Positions 1 through 10,883 of a DNA stretch of 64,000 nt are shown here, piece after piece. This DNA is from Manis javanica. Its lineage: Eukaryota > Chordata > Mammalia > Pholidota > Manidae. Both the position numbers and the translations under genes were made by a program. The notes under the pieces were generated by a model that was given only the letters and a program-made list of their open reading frames with translations, made no database searches and had not been told where the DNA came from. The stretch is taken from positions 108,021,001 to 108,085,000 of the forward strand of contig NC_133161.1 in assembly GCF_040802235.1 (NCBI RefSeq), read 5' to 3'. Position 1 is the stretch's first letter. Each line of letters starts with the position of its first letter.

Positions 1-3000
1 TTATTCCAGAGCTGGCCAGCAGAAGTGTCCTTCTGACCTGTCCCCTTCATTTCTTGAGCACTTTCTGACATGCACACTCCAGGCTTGGCTGTGCTTCCTC
101 TCCTCCAGCCCTGGAATCAGTTTCTCCAGGAGCTCTGGCTCCTTTCAGTGGAAAATGGTATTAAGAAGCCAAGATCTGGGTGTGCTCATTGCTACTGGGG
201 TGTCACTGCTTCTAGGAAATTATCTATAAATACACACGCCCATACCTAAGTGTTTGCATGTATTTTTCCACATCCATGTGTGCACATTGCATGTCCACAC
301 CCATCTGAATATGCATATGTGCACTCCTGTGTGTACATATCTACCTATGTGTACACACCCATCTGTGTGCACATCCTGTGTCCATATCCATGTGTGTGCA
401 TTCCCATCTGTGTGTATATGCACTTGTTTGTCCATGCCCACCTATGTATCCATGACCATCTGTGTGTATACACATCTGCCTGTGTAGAACCCAGACCACA
501 TGCTGATGTCTCTGATTCTAACCCCATCCCAGAGGGTTTGCTTTAATCCCATCCATGTCCACGCAAACATTTCTTTAAAACAGTGTCATGCAGGCTGCCC
601 CAGAAACCTGTGTCCCTGGTTACATGGCCTTGCTGTGTGCTCAGTGTTGACTGGGGCCTCACCGCCTGTGGAGTACAGGAGGGCTGCGCTGGGGCCAGAC
701 CACCTTTTGGAAGGTACAGGGCAGGCAGAAAGAGTGCCCAGGAAGTGCTGAGGGGAGGGACACTGGGGTTTTCTGTATTAAAGAAGCCAGATGTGCAGTC
801 AGCTGCATGGAAGGGCCACAGTTCCCCGGGGTGCCTGCAGAGGGCACACCTGTTCCTACAGCAGCTGGGGGTGGCCCTGACAGGGGCTTTGTGGGCACAG
901 CTGGCTGTGCAAGCCATGGGAGCACTGGGAGAAGCCTCTCACTGCCCCAGGGCAGGCTGCACCCCTGCTGTGTGGGGCTCAGCGAGGCATGCAGACTGTT
1001 TGATCATAAAAGGCTGACAGTTTTCAGAATGTTCTATTTCTAGGGATCTAGTTTCTTCTAAGGTTGCTATATTGTGATTTCAACTCTCTTGTCCAACAAA
1101 CACACTTCCCAAAGAAAAAGCCTGCCCTTCCAGCTCAGCACCAGGCTTTACAGAACATGAAGCCTCTGGGCATCCACACACACCCATGGACAATGCCCCC
1201 TGACCACTGGCCGGCACATTCCACAGCTGGGAAGCAGAGTTAGGCAACTCACTGCAAAGCACTGGCCTGGAATGTTCCAAAGAACAAAGACATGACACAG
1301 GGTTCCCATGGGAGAGTTGGTGAGTGTGGGACAGAGGGGATAGGGGTGCATGGAGCAGTCTGCAGCCTTGGGAGGGCCCGAGAGCTGGATTTTTAAGGCC
1401 AAGAAGGGCTACAAGTTGTGGAGGGCCAGAGCTGATGGGCAGGCCCCAAGGCTGGGAAACTGCCCCTGAGCCCAACACCCACACAGGGGTTGAGTTGCTA
1501 CCTCACGTTAGACAAAGATGCCCAGAATACACAGCAGGTGCAGGCCTTCTGCCCACCTGGATGAGGCAATCTCTTTAGATATGCAAGAACACACTTGCTT
1601 CCAGCCACATGAATCCAGGAAAATGTCACTGCAGGCTTCAACGCATGCAGGTCTGCACCAGTGCCCACAGGCAGCACCCTCGACACCAGCTTCTGCTAAG
1701 CCATCTTGCCCTCTGCCCTCCCATCCAGCCACATACAGCAAGAGCTCGTGGATGCTTTGCAGATTTGGTCACAAACGCACTTTGACGCCCCCCACCAGGC
1801 TCTCCACCACTCCCAGCCCTGCTGACTCTGGAACCTTCTCCCACCTCCCCTTCCTGATCTGGGTGTAGGCAGCAGGTCAAGAAGGGCCTCCAAAACCAAA
1901 GTAGGGGACAGTCTACAAAAAAACTGGTCTTCACCCCTTAGATATGCAGACAGTGGCAAAGTCACAGAGGGCAAACAGCTCTGGGTTGAAGAGGAAGGGT
2001 GCAGGCCCCCCAACACAACGCCGTCTTTTGTTGTTGCAAAGGACAAAATTAGGCAACTTGGCAAAATCTGAATCAAGTCTGTCAATTAAATAGTAGTATC
2101 CCATCTGTGTGTTAATTTCTTGATTTTGATCACTGAGTTCTGGTTAGGCAAGAGATTGGCCTGGTTTTAGGAAAATGGTGCTGAAGGGTAAAGGGGCATC
2201 ATGTTTGCAACCTGCCCACAAATGCTTCAGGAGGAATTAAGCACAGAGAAGCAGCATATGCAAGTATTGACAGTCGGGTGTCTAGGTCAAGAGTTATATT
2301 CTTGAATGGTTCTGTAAGATTCCATTTTGAGCTTACTAGGAAAAATAACGGGAAAAAAAGGATGCCCTGCAATGTCCAAACCTTCCTCCCTCTGCTAGCT
2401 GGGAACAGGTAATAGGGGCTGGCCTCCCCTACTGCCTGTCCCTTTTATGTTCCCCCATCACTGCTGCCCCTCACCCAGTGCCCAGCTGCTTACAGTGGTT
2501 GTACGAAGGTGGATCGTCTGCCCCAGCCCTGGATGGCCTTCCCTCAGGACTGCTACACCTGCTCTCCTCTCTACCAGGAGCTCCTGGGTCTCTCCTCGTT
2601 CTCCCTAGTGTCAGAAGAAAAAGAAAAAGGACACCTCCTTACACCAGGGCCTGATCTTGCCCTGTGCTTCTCCCTGGCCACTTCAGGCCCACACTTAATG
2701 ACCACTGCCCCTCACTGGCCCCCAGCCACAAAGCTGGCTTGGCTCGGTTCTCCCCAGGCAAAGCAGCCTCATGCTTCCCTTTGCCAATTACTGTCCTCAT
2801 CACCCCAAACTCCTGCCACATCCATTCATTAGCACTGTCATGTCAGCTTCCACACTCCCCCAAAGTGGCAGTGTCAAAGACAGGATTTAGAGTTGGGGAC
2901 TTAAACTGCAGCTTCTGCTCCTTTTCAAGCTATGTGCTTCTCAGTCTGCTTCCAGGGCATCTGTAAAGTGTGCACACAGGCTCAGAGTGAACTAAAATCC

Positions 3001-3257
3001 CACCACTGCACCTTTCTTGCCTGCCTACCTGACTTTCTCACAAAGCCCCAAGAGGCTGACGTCAAAGCCACCCTGCCTGCATCTCCACTGCTGCCTGTTA
3101 CCAGCTCCGCTTCCTAGGTCCCACAGCTGTGTGGACATCTCCCCATGGGCATCCATGTAGTTCCTGAAATTTAACAGGCAGACACTAAAACCAATGCTGA
3201 TTTCTGCTGGGTTTGCCAAAAGGCAGTCACAGTCACAACAAACTTAAGCCATGAAGA
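1..3257. other. Intergenic DNA, no gene recognised
   Basis: No exon with convincing splice sites or recognisable protein similarity is visible on either strand. Open frames here are short and lack family features. The left part holds a degenerate CA/TG-rich repeat (listed separately). The segment around 2500-2850 is C-rich and loosely resembles an ancient L2 3' end, but too weakly to call. In human the neighbour on this side of PURB is far away (MYO1G), so absence of an exon is expected. Confidence 0.6.
225..485. repeat. Degenerate CA/TG-rich minisatellite
   Basis: The stretch is a run of alternating pyrimidine-purine words such as CCATCTGTGTG, CATGTGTGCA and TGTGTACACACC, recurring roughly every 25-35 bases with many substitutions. 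Because of the periodicity several frames translate into His/Cys/Val-rich repetitive peptides on both strands, which is a composition effect and not evidence of coding. Unit length and copy number are estimates by eye. Confidence 0.6.
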
Positions 3258-3268
3258 AGTAACAAACT
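3258..3268. repeat. TSD left copy of L1-A
   Basis: AGTAACAAACT at this position recurs exactly at 9199-9209, immediately after the A-tail of the L1. This is the target-site duplication expected from target-primed reverse transcription and fixes both ends of the element. Confidence 0.85.
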
Positions 3269-3273
3269 GATTA

Positions 3274-3284
3274 AAGATGGCGGC
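3274..3284 (+). promoter_or_regulatory. YY1-type motif at the L1-A 5' end
   Basis: AAGATGGCGGC lies 5 bases inside the element. In human L1 a YY1 site near the 5' end directs accurate transcription start; the same position here supports full length. Binding in this species is inferred. Confidence 0.65.
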
Positions 3285-3901
3285 ATGAGAGGAGAGACAG
3301 AGGCTTCCTCCTAAAACTGGATAAAAGTAGAAAATTTAATTGGTGCAACTAATCCAGAGAAAGCAACAGGAAAGAGGACGGCGTCAGACTGCACACACCT
3401 GGAGAAAAGAGCAGATCTCACCAAATGGGGTAATGTACCAGAGCTGCGGTTCCGCGGAACCCGAGACCCTCCCCAACTCCAGCTCACCGTCGGGAGGAAG
3501 AGAAATGGAGCAGGGAGGGAGTGGAAGGCTTGGGACTGCTGAATACCTAGCTCCAGAGATCTGCTCTGGGAGGACGAACCTACATTTCATGGTGCTTTCA
3601 TGAGACTCGCATGACTATCGGGTTGGAAAGTGAATACAAGCAGAGTTCCTAGGGAGACTGGGATTCTGGCTGCTTGTGGAAAGCAGGGATCCATATCTGG
3701 CTGCTCTGGGACAAAAACATACCTGTGTGACCAGCCCACTGGCTCAGGCAGTGGAGACAGGCACAGGAGACAGGAGGCCGGGAACAGCTCTTTCCTCCCC
3801 CCAGGCACCAGCACAGCTCCCCTGCGACCCCTGACATTGCTTCAGGGGCTGAGCAGCTCCAGAATAGAGCTTCTGGACACTAGAGGGCACCATATACAAA
3901 C

Positions 3902-4750
3902 ATGAAACACCAAAGGAACCTTGTCCAGAGTAAAATTATTAATACAACTCCCAAGAAATATTTAAATGATATGGACACCGTGATTCTTCCTGAAAGGGAG
4001 TTCAAAATAAAAATCATCAACATTCTAATTGAGGTACGGAAAGACATCCAAGAACTCAGGAATGAATTCAGGTCAGAGATCCAATCATTGAAGAGCATGA
4101 TGGAGGGTATTAAAAGCAGGTTGGATACAGTGGAGGAGACAATAAATGAAACAGAAACTAGAGAAGAGGAATACAAAGAAGCTGAGGCACAGAGAGAAAA
4201 AAGGATATCTAAAAATGAAAGAATATTGAGAGAACTGTGTGACCAATCCAAGCGGAACAATATTCACATTATAGGGATACCAGAAGAAGAAGAGAGGAAA
4301 GGGATAGAAAGTGTCTTTGAGGAGGTAGTTGCTGAAAACTTCCCCAATCTGGGGAAGGACATAGTCTCTCAGGCCATGGAGATCCACAGATCTCCCAACA
4401 CAAGGGACCCAAGGAAGACAACACCAAGACAAAGAGTAATTAAAATGGGAAAGATCAAGGATAAGGACAGACTGTTAAAAGCAGCCAGAGGCAGACATAA
4501 AATCATATAGAAAGCAAAGCCCATCAGGCTAACATCAGACTTCTCAGCAGAAACCTTACAGGCCAGAAGGAAGTGGCATGATGTATTTAATGCCATGAAG
4601 CAGAAGGACCCGAAACCAAGATTACTGTAGCTGGCAAGATTATCATTTAAATTTGAAGGAGGGATTAAACAATTTCCAGATAAGCGAAAGCTGAGAGAGT
4701 TTACCTCCCACAAACCATCTCTGCAGTCTATTTTGGAGGGACTGCTATAG
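3902..4750 (+). pseudogene. L1-A ORF1 (RNA-binding chaperone), two nonsense mutations
   Basis: The reading frame is preserved over 283 codons from the ATG at 3902 to the expected TAG at 4748-4750, but TAG codons interrupt it at 4508-4510 and 4628-4630. The N-terminal half is charged and heptad-like (coiled-coil trimerisation region, roughly residues 40-115). It is followed by the RRM and C-terminal region with the typical ORF1 block RELCDQSKRNN. ORF1p normally coats L1 RNA in cytoplasmic RNPs. No frameshift separates start and end, so decay is so far by point mutation. The longest remaining product would be 202 residues. Confidence 0.85.
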
Positions 4751-5060
4751 ATGGAAGGGTTCCTCGGGTTGGATAGCTGTCACCAGAGGTAGTAAAACCA
4801 CAGTAGGGAGGGTGTAGCAGCTGATTGCGAGGCAAATGCAAAATTAAATTGACTATCCCCAAAGTCAATCAAGGGATAAACAAAAAGTACCGAATTTTAT
4901 ACCTAATATATAAAGAATGAAGGAGAAAGAAAAAGGAGGAGAAATAGAAAAGAACCTTTAGATTGTGTTTGTAACAGCATACTACGTGAGTTTAGTTAGA
5001 CTCTTAGATAGTAAGGAAAGTAACCTGGAACCTTTGGTAACCACGAATCTAAAGCCTGAA

Positions 5061-8000
5061 ATGGCAATAAGTACACACCTATCGATAATCACCCTAAATG
5101 TAAATGGACTGAATGCACCAATCAAAAGACCTAGAGTCACTGAATGGATAAAAAAACAAGACCCATCTATATGCTGCTTACAAGAGACTCACCTCAAGCC
5201 CAAAGACATGGACAGACTAAAAGTCAGGGGATGGAAAAAGATATTCCATGCAAACAATAGGGAGAAAAAAGCAGGTATTGCAGTACTAATATAAGACAAA
5301 ATAGACTTCAAAACAAAGAAAGTAATAAGAGATAAAGAAGGACATTACACAGTGATAAAGGGCTCAGTCCAACAAGAGGATATCACCATTATAAATATAT
5401 ATGCACCCAACACAGGAGCACCAGCATATGTGAAACAAATACTAACAGAACTAAAGAAGGAAATAGAATGCAACGCATTCATTTTAGGAGACTTCAACAC
5501 ACCATTCACTCCAAAGGACAGATCCACCAGACAGAAAATAAGAAAGGACACAGAGGCACTGAACAACACACTAGAACAGATGGACCTAATAGACATCTAT
5601 AGAACTCTACACCCAAAAGCAACAGGATACACATTCTTCTCAAGTGCACATGGAACATTCTCCAGAATAGACCACATACTAGGCCACAAAAAGAGCCTCA
5701 GTAAATTCAAAAAGATTGAAATCCTACCAACCAACTTTTCAGACCACAAAGGTATAAAACTAGAAATAAATTGTACAAAGAAAGCAAAAAGGCTCACAAA
5801 CACATGGAGGCTTAACAACATGCTTCTAAATAGTCAATTGATCAACAACCAAATTAAAATGGAGATGGAGCAATATATGGAAACAAATGACAACAACACA
5901 AAGCCCCAACTTCTGTGGGATGCAGCGAAGGCAGTCTTAAGAGGAAAGTATATACCAATTCAGGCATATTTAAAGAAGGAATAAAAACCCCAAATGAATA
6001 GTCTAGCATCACAATGATCAAAATTGAAAAAAGAAGAACAAATGAGGCCTAAAGTCAGCAGACGGAGGGACATAATACAGATCAGAGAAGAAATAAACAA
6101 AATTGAGAAGAATAAAACAACAAAAAAATCAATGAAACCAAGAACTGGTTCTTTGAGAAAATAAACAAAATAGATAAGCCTCTAGTCAGACTTATTAAGA
6201 GAAAAAGAGAATCAACACACATCAACAGAATTAGAAATGAGAAAGGAAACATCACAACGGACCCAACAGAAATACAAAGAATTATTACAGACTACTATGA
6301 AAACCTATATGCTAAGAAGCTGGAAAACCTAGAAGAAATGGACAACTTCCTAGAAAAATACAACCTTCCAAGACTGACCAAGGAAGAAACACAAAATCTA
6401 AACAAACCAATTACCAGCAAAGAAATTGAAGTGGTAATCAAAAAACTATCCAAGAACAAAACCCCTGGCCAGATGGATTTCCCTCAGAATTTTACCAGAC
6501 ATACAGACAAGACATAATACTCATTCTCCTTAAAGTTTTTCAAAAATAGAAGAGGAGGGAATACTCCCAAATTCATTCTATGTGAAGCCAGTATCACCCT
6601 AATACCAAAACCAGGCAAAGACCCCAGCAAAAAAGAAAATTACAGACCAACATCCCTGATGAACATCGATGCAAAAATACTCAATAAAATATTAGCAAAC
6701 CGAATTCAAAAATATTTCAAAAGGATCAAGTGGGATTCATCCCAGAGATGTAAGGATGGTACAACATTCGAAAAGCCATCAACATCAGCCACCACATAAA
6801 CAAAAAGAAAGACAAAAACCACATGATCATCTCTATAGATGCTGAAAAAGCATTTGACAAAATTCAACATCCATTCATGATAAAAACTTTCAGCAAAATG
6901 GTTATAGAGGGCAAGTACCTCAACATAATAAAGGCCATATATGATAAACCCACAGCCAACATCATACTGAAAGCGAGAAGCTGAAAGCTTTTCCTCTGAG
7001 ATTGGGAACAAGACAGGGATGCCCACTCTCCCCACTGTTATTCAACATAGTACTGGAGGTCCTAGCCACAGCAATAAGACAAAACAAAGAAATACAAGGA
7101 ATCCAGACTGATGAAGAAGTTAAACTATCACTATTTGCAGATGACATGATATCATACATAAAAATCCCTAAAGACTCCACTCCAAAACTACTGGAACTGA
7201 TATCAGAATACATACAGCAAAGTTGCAGGATACAAAATGAACACACAGAAATCTGTAGCTTTCCTATACACTAACAATGAACCAATAGAAAGAGAAATCA
7301 GGAAAACAATTCCATTCACAATTGCATCAAAAAGAATAAAATACCTAGGAATAAACCTAAACAAAGAAGTGAAAGACCTATACCCTGAAAACTACAAGAC
7401 ACTCTTAAGAGAAATTAAAGAGCACACTAACAAATGGAAACTCATCCCATGCTCTTGGGTAGGAAGAATTAATATAGTCAAAATGGCCATCCTGCCCAAA
7501 GAAAATATACAGATTTGATGCAATCCCTATCAAATTACCAACAACATTTTCTTCAACAAACTGGAACAAATAGTTCAAAAATTCATATGGAAACACCAAA
7601 GACCCCAAATAGCCAAAGCAATCCTGAGAAAGAAGAATAAAGTGGGGGAGATCTCACTCCCCAACTTCAAGCTATACTACAAAGCCATAGTAATCAAGAC
7701 AATTTGGTACTGGCACAAGAACAGGGCCACAGAGCAGTGGAACAGATTAGAGACTCCAGACATTAACCCAAACATATATGGTCAATTAATATTTGATAAA
7801 GGAGCCATGGACATACAATGGGGAAATGACAGTCTCTTCAACAGATGGTGCTGGTAAAACTGGACGGCTACATGTGAGAGAATGAAACTGGATCACTGTC
7901 TAACCCCATACACAAAAGTAAATTCAAAATGGATCAAAGACTTGAATGTAAGTCATGAAACCAAAAAACTCTTCGAAAAAAACATAGGCAAACATCTCTT

Positions 8001-8856
8001 GGACATAAACATTCACGACTTCTTCATGAACATATCTCCCTGGGCAAGGAAAACAAAAGCAAAAATGAACAAGTGGGACTATATCAAGCTAAAAAACTTC
8101 TGTACAGCAAAGGACACCATCAATAGAACAAAAAGGTGCCCTACAGTATGGGAAAATATATTCGTAAATGACAGATCCGATAAAGGCTTGACATTCGAAA
8201 TATATAAAGAGCTCATGCACCTCAACAAACAAAAAGCAAATAATCCAATTAAAAAATGGGCAGAGGAGCTGAACAGTTCTCCAAAGAAGAAATTCAGATG
8301 GCCAATAGACACATGAATAGATACTCCACATCACTAGTTATCAGAGAAATGCAAATTAAAACCACAATGAGATATCACCTCACACCAGTAAAGATGGCTA
8401 CCATCCAAAAGACAAATAACAACAAATGTTGGCGAGGTTGTGGAGAAAGGGGAACCCTCCTGCACAGCTGGTGGGAATGTTAACTAGTTCAATCCTTGTG
8501 GAAAGCAGTATGGAGGTTCCTCAAAAAACTAAAAATAGAAATACCATTTGACCCAGGAATTTCACTTCTAGGAATTTACCCTAAGAATGCAGCACTCCAG
8601 ACAGATGCACCCCTATGTTTATTGCAGCACTATTTACAATATCCAAGAAATGGAAGCAACCTAAGTGTCCATCAGCAGATGAATGGATAAAGAAGATGTG
8701 GTACATATACACAATGGAATATTATTCAGCCATAAGAAGAAAACAAATCCTACCATTTGCAACAATATGGATGGAGCTAGAGGGTATTATGCTCAGGAAA
8801 TAAGCCAAGCAGAGAAAGACAAACACCAAATGATTTCACTCATCTGTGGAGTGTAA
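5061..8856 (+). pseudogene. L1-A ORF2 (endonuclease / reverse transcriptase), broken
   Basis: It starts at the ATG at 5061 with an APE-type endonuclease opening (ITLNVNGLNAP) followed by the CLQETHL block. A stop at 5292-5294 ends the first piece. The frame resumes with GDFN and SDHKGI catalytic blocks (5352-5984). Reverse-transcriptase pieces follow, including the FADD catalytic motif at 7134-7145, then the C-terminal cysteine-rich region and the terminal MISLICGV-like end near 8856. ORF2p would nick target DNA and copy L1 RNA. At least half a dozen stops or frame changes make it non-functional. Confidence 0.85.
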
Positions 8857-8951
8857 GAACAAAGGAAAATCTGAAGGAACAAAACAGCAGCAGAATCACA
8901 GAACCCAAGAATGGACTAACAGTTACCAAAGGGAAAGAGACTGGGGAGAAT

Positions 8952-8967
8952 GGGAGGGTAGGGAGGG
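8952..8967 (+). other. G-quadruplex-type motif in L1-A 3' UTR
   Basis: GGGAGGGTAGGGAGGG has four G3 runs with loops of 1, 2 and 1 bases, a canonical intramolecular G4 pattern. A G-rich polypurine tract is a conserved property of mammalian L1 3' UTRs. The same tract appears as C-runs in the antisense L1s, for example around 23740-23775. Confidence 0.7.
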
Positions 8968-9198
8968 ACAAGGGTGGGGAAGAAAGGTGGTATTACGATT
9001 AGCATGTATAATGTGAGGGGTGGGGGAAAGGGGAGGGCTTTGCAACACAGAGAAGACAAGTAGTGATTCTACAACATCTTACTATGCTGATGGACAGTGA
9101 CTGTAATGGGGTTTGTGGGGGGCACTTGGGGTAGGGGAGCGCCTAGTAAACATAATATTCTTCATGTAATTGTAGATTAATGATAACAAAAAAAAAGG

Positions 9199-9209
9199 AG
9201 TAACAAACT
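9199..9209. repeat. TSD right copy of L1-A
   Basis: Exact second copy of AGTAACAAACT following the A-tail; pairs with 3258-3268. Confidence 0.85.
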
Positions 9210-9439
9210 TCTGGGGAAAGAATTTGATATTCCATAAATGCACAAAGGCCGCTCATGGAGCACCTAACACATGCAGCATGGGAACTTCTGGGGGCACAGC
9301 TCAGTGACAGCCTGCATCTGCAACAAGGCTCATCTGCCCTCAGCTGTGGGCACACGCTCTGAAACCATCCTTTGCTCCTCTCTCACATCTCCACGTCTGG
9401 TGTTTTCTAAATCTTGACCCTTCCCGCGCCCAAGTCCCA

Positions 9440-9825
9440 CATGCTCCTCCCTCTCCACCAGCCCCATCCAGTCCCTTCTGGCTTGGGTATGCAACACCAT
9501 CGCTGCCTCCTAACTGAGCCTACCCTTGCTGTCCTCTGCCGTGGATCACCTTCTCCAGGTCCAGAGCAGATGTGTCATACTCCTGCTCATACTGCTCCAG
9601 GGCCCTCCCTCAACTCAAGTCTAAGCCCCTGCCTGCAGGTCAATGTCCCCCCTGGCCCTGGTAGCTGCCACCCACTCTGACCTTCACCCTCTCTCCTCGA
9701 AGACCCTGGAATCCGGCCAAACTAGACTTCTTACCATCTGAGAACACATGTTCCCTCTGCCCAAAATAACCCACATCCACCTCTACCTGTCAAGATCTGG
9801 CCTTGAAGGGTTATTCAATAAATAG
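9440..9825 (+). repeat. L2-like ancient LINE relic
   Basis: Word order recalls the 3' part of LINE-2: CTGCCTCCTAACTG near the start, then C-rich text with TTCCCTCTGCCC near 9750 and TCAAGATCTGGCC near 9790. It is strongly diverged and recognised only by phrase similarity. The following A-rich stretch (about 9826-10010) may be an old L1 ORF2 remnant, but I cannot support that firmly. Confidence 0.45.
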
Positions 9826-10519
9826 GACAGGAATAACTGGTAATTTGAAGGAAATTTTTTATTCTTTATACTATACACCCAAATATATTCCAGACAAACT
9901 AAAATCAGAAAAGTGTAAATACAAAAACACGGTATGATTGCGTTTAAAAATCAAACCGCAGAAAGTCTGAAAAATATGATTATCAAATACATGAAAGGAG
10001 CTTAAAGGCACAGAACAACACTTCGACGGAAGCAAAGCAATAGAACTAACTCTAACCAGAACTTAACTCAGGAAAACCAAACTGGTAGATGACCAGTGCG
10101 GAGGTGCCCTCGGCCCCAAAGGAAGCAAGTGACCCGCTAGGTCAGCCAAGCCGCTACGTGCACGAGGCTCCCAGTTCCTTCCCTAGGGTCCAAACCCTCT
10201 GCAAGACTGCAGCGTTCAAGGCCCAAATTTTGTTTTCCTCCCCGTACTCTCAGGCTCGTATTTGACGGCAGGGACATGGACTCAAACGCCAAGGGCAAAG
10301 CGACCGGCCGGTCCCACCCCCGGCCTCAGGCTGTCCTCATGGGGAATGCACGCTTTCACGCGCGCGGCACGTGGCCTCCACCCCCACCTCAGGCTGTCAC
10401 CGTGGGGATGGGACGGGGACGCTGGAGCTCGATCGCCCACCCCTGCCCGCACGCAGCGACGCATACCGAAGGCCCAGATTTCGTACCACCTAAAAGCCAC
10501 GCGCGCCCCAGAGACCTCG

Positions 10520-10528
10520 GCGCATGCG
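10520..10528 (+). promoter_or_regulatory. NRF1-like site upstream of PURB
   Basis: GCGCATGCG matches the palindromic core of the NRF1 consensus. Such sites cluster in CpG-island promoters. Function is inferred. Confidence 0.45.
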
Positions 10529-10547
10529 GAGTCGCATCGCACACGCA

Positions 10548-10638
10548 GACGTCACTCCCACCGTCCGCCGGTCAACGTCATTGCTACGCGCCCTGCTGCT
10601 TCCAGCTGCGGGGTTCAGGGTGGGCTGGGTGGCGTCAC
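10548..10638 (+). promoter_or_regulatory. Three CRE-like sites upstream of PURB
   Basis: CGTCA half-sites occur at 10548-10555 (GACGTCAC), 10574-10581 (AACGTCAT) and 10631-10638 (GGCGTCAC). The first is nearly a full CREB/ATF palindrome. Clustering within 90 bases suggests a CREB/ATF input, but no binding data are available here. Confidence 0.4.
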
Positions 10639-10649
10639 GAGGGCACGCG

Positions 10650-10677
10650 CCGGAAGCGGACGCAGGTCGGCCGGAAG
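10650..10677 (+). promoter_or_regulatory. Paired ETS/GABPA-type sites upstream of PURB
   Basis: CCGGAAG occurs at 10650-10656 and again at 10671-10677, 21 bases apart, that is two helical turns on the same DNA face. GABPA and other ETS factors use this core in CpG-island promoters. The pair sits about 200 bp upstream of the start codon. Confidence 0.5.
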
Positions 10678-10872
10678 CGGCGGTGTGGGGCGCGGGGGCG
10701 ATGGGGGGGCAGCGGCGGAGGCCCGCCATCAGCGGCCCGAGTGCGTGAGGGCCGGCGGCCGAAGCTGGAGGCCCCGGAGAGCTAGCCGCAGGGCGGAGGA
10801 CGAGCAGGCACGCGAGCGCGGCGGGCGGGCAGCAGCGGCGGCGGCCAGGGTGAGGCAGAGGCGGTGGCCGAG

Positions 10873-10883
10873 AAGATGGCGGA
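10873..10883 (+). promoter_or_regulatory. YY1-type motif containing the PURB start codon
   Basis: AAGATGGCGGA matches the YY1 consensus and includes the ATG. The same 11 bases supply a strong translation context (A at -3, G at +4). Motifs of this kind near the 5' end of housekeeping transcripts are known for many mammalian genes. Confidence 0.6.

Larger units (their letters stand above)
3269..9198 (+). mobile_element. L1-A, near full-length LINE-1, sense strand, defective
   Basis: A complete-looking LINE-1 of about 5.9 kb. In order: a 5' UTR of about 630 bp starting with a YY1-type motif, ORF1 (3902-4750), an unusually long inter-ORF spacer of about 310 bp, ORF2 (5061-8856) with endonuclease and reverse-transcriptase blocks, a G-rich 3' UTR and a short A-tail of about 9 bases. 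Exact 11-bp TSDs flank it. ORF1 has two in-frame stops and ORF2 several stops and frame changes, so it cannot make either protein in full. It lies about 1.7 kb upstream of the PURB CDS in the same orientation. Exact TSDs and intact ends suggest a fairly recent, lineage-specific insertion. Confidence 0.92.

Noticed and set aside
250-546. Cys/His/Val-repeat peptide from the minisatellite as a small secreted protein
   Set aside because: All frames on both strands give similar repetitive peptides, which is what a CA/TG repeat produces.
10864-10875. In-frame GTG upstream of the PURB ATG as a start
   Set aside because: GTG is not a normal eukaryotic initiator, and the ATG at 10876 has a strong context and the expected family N-terminus.
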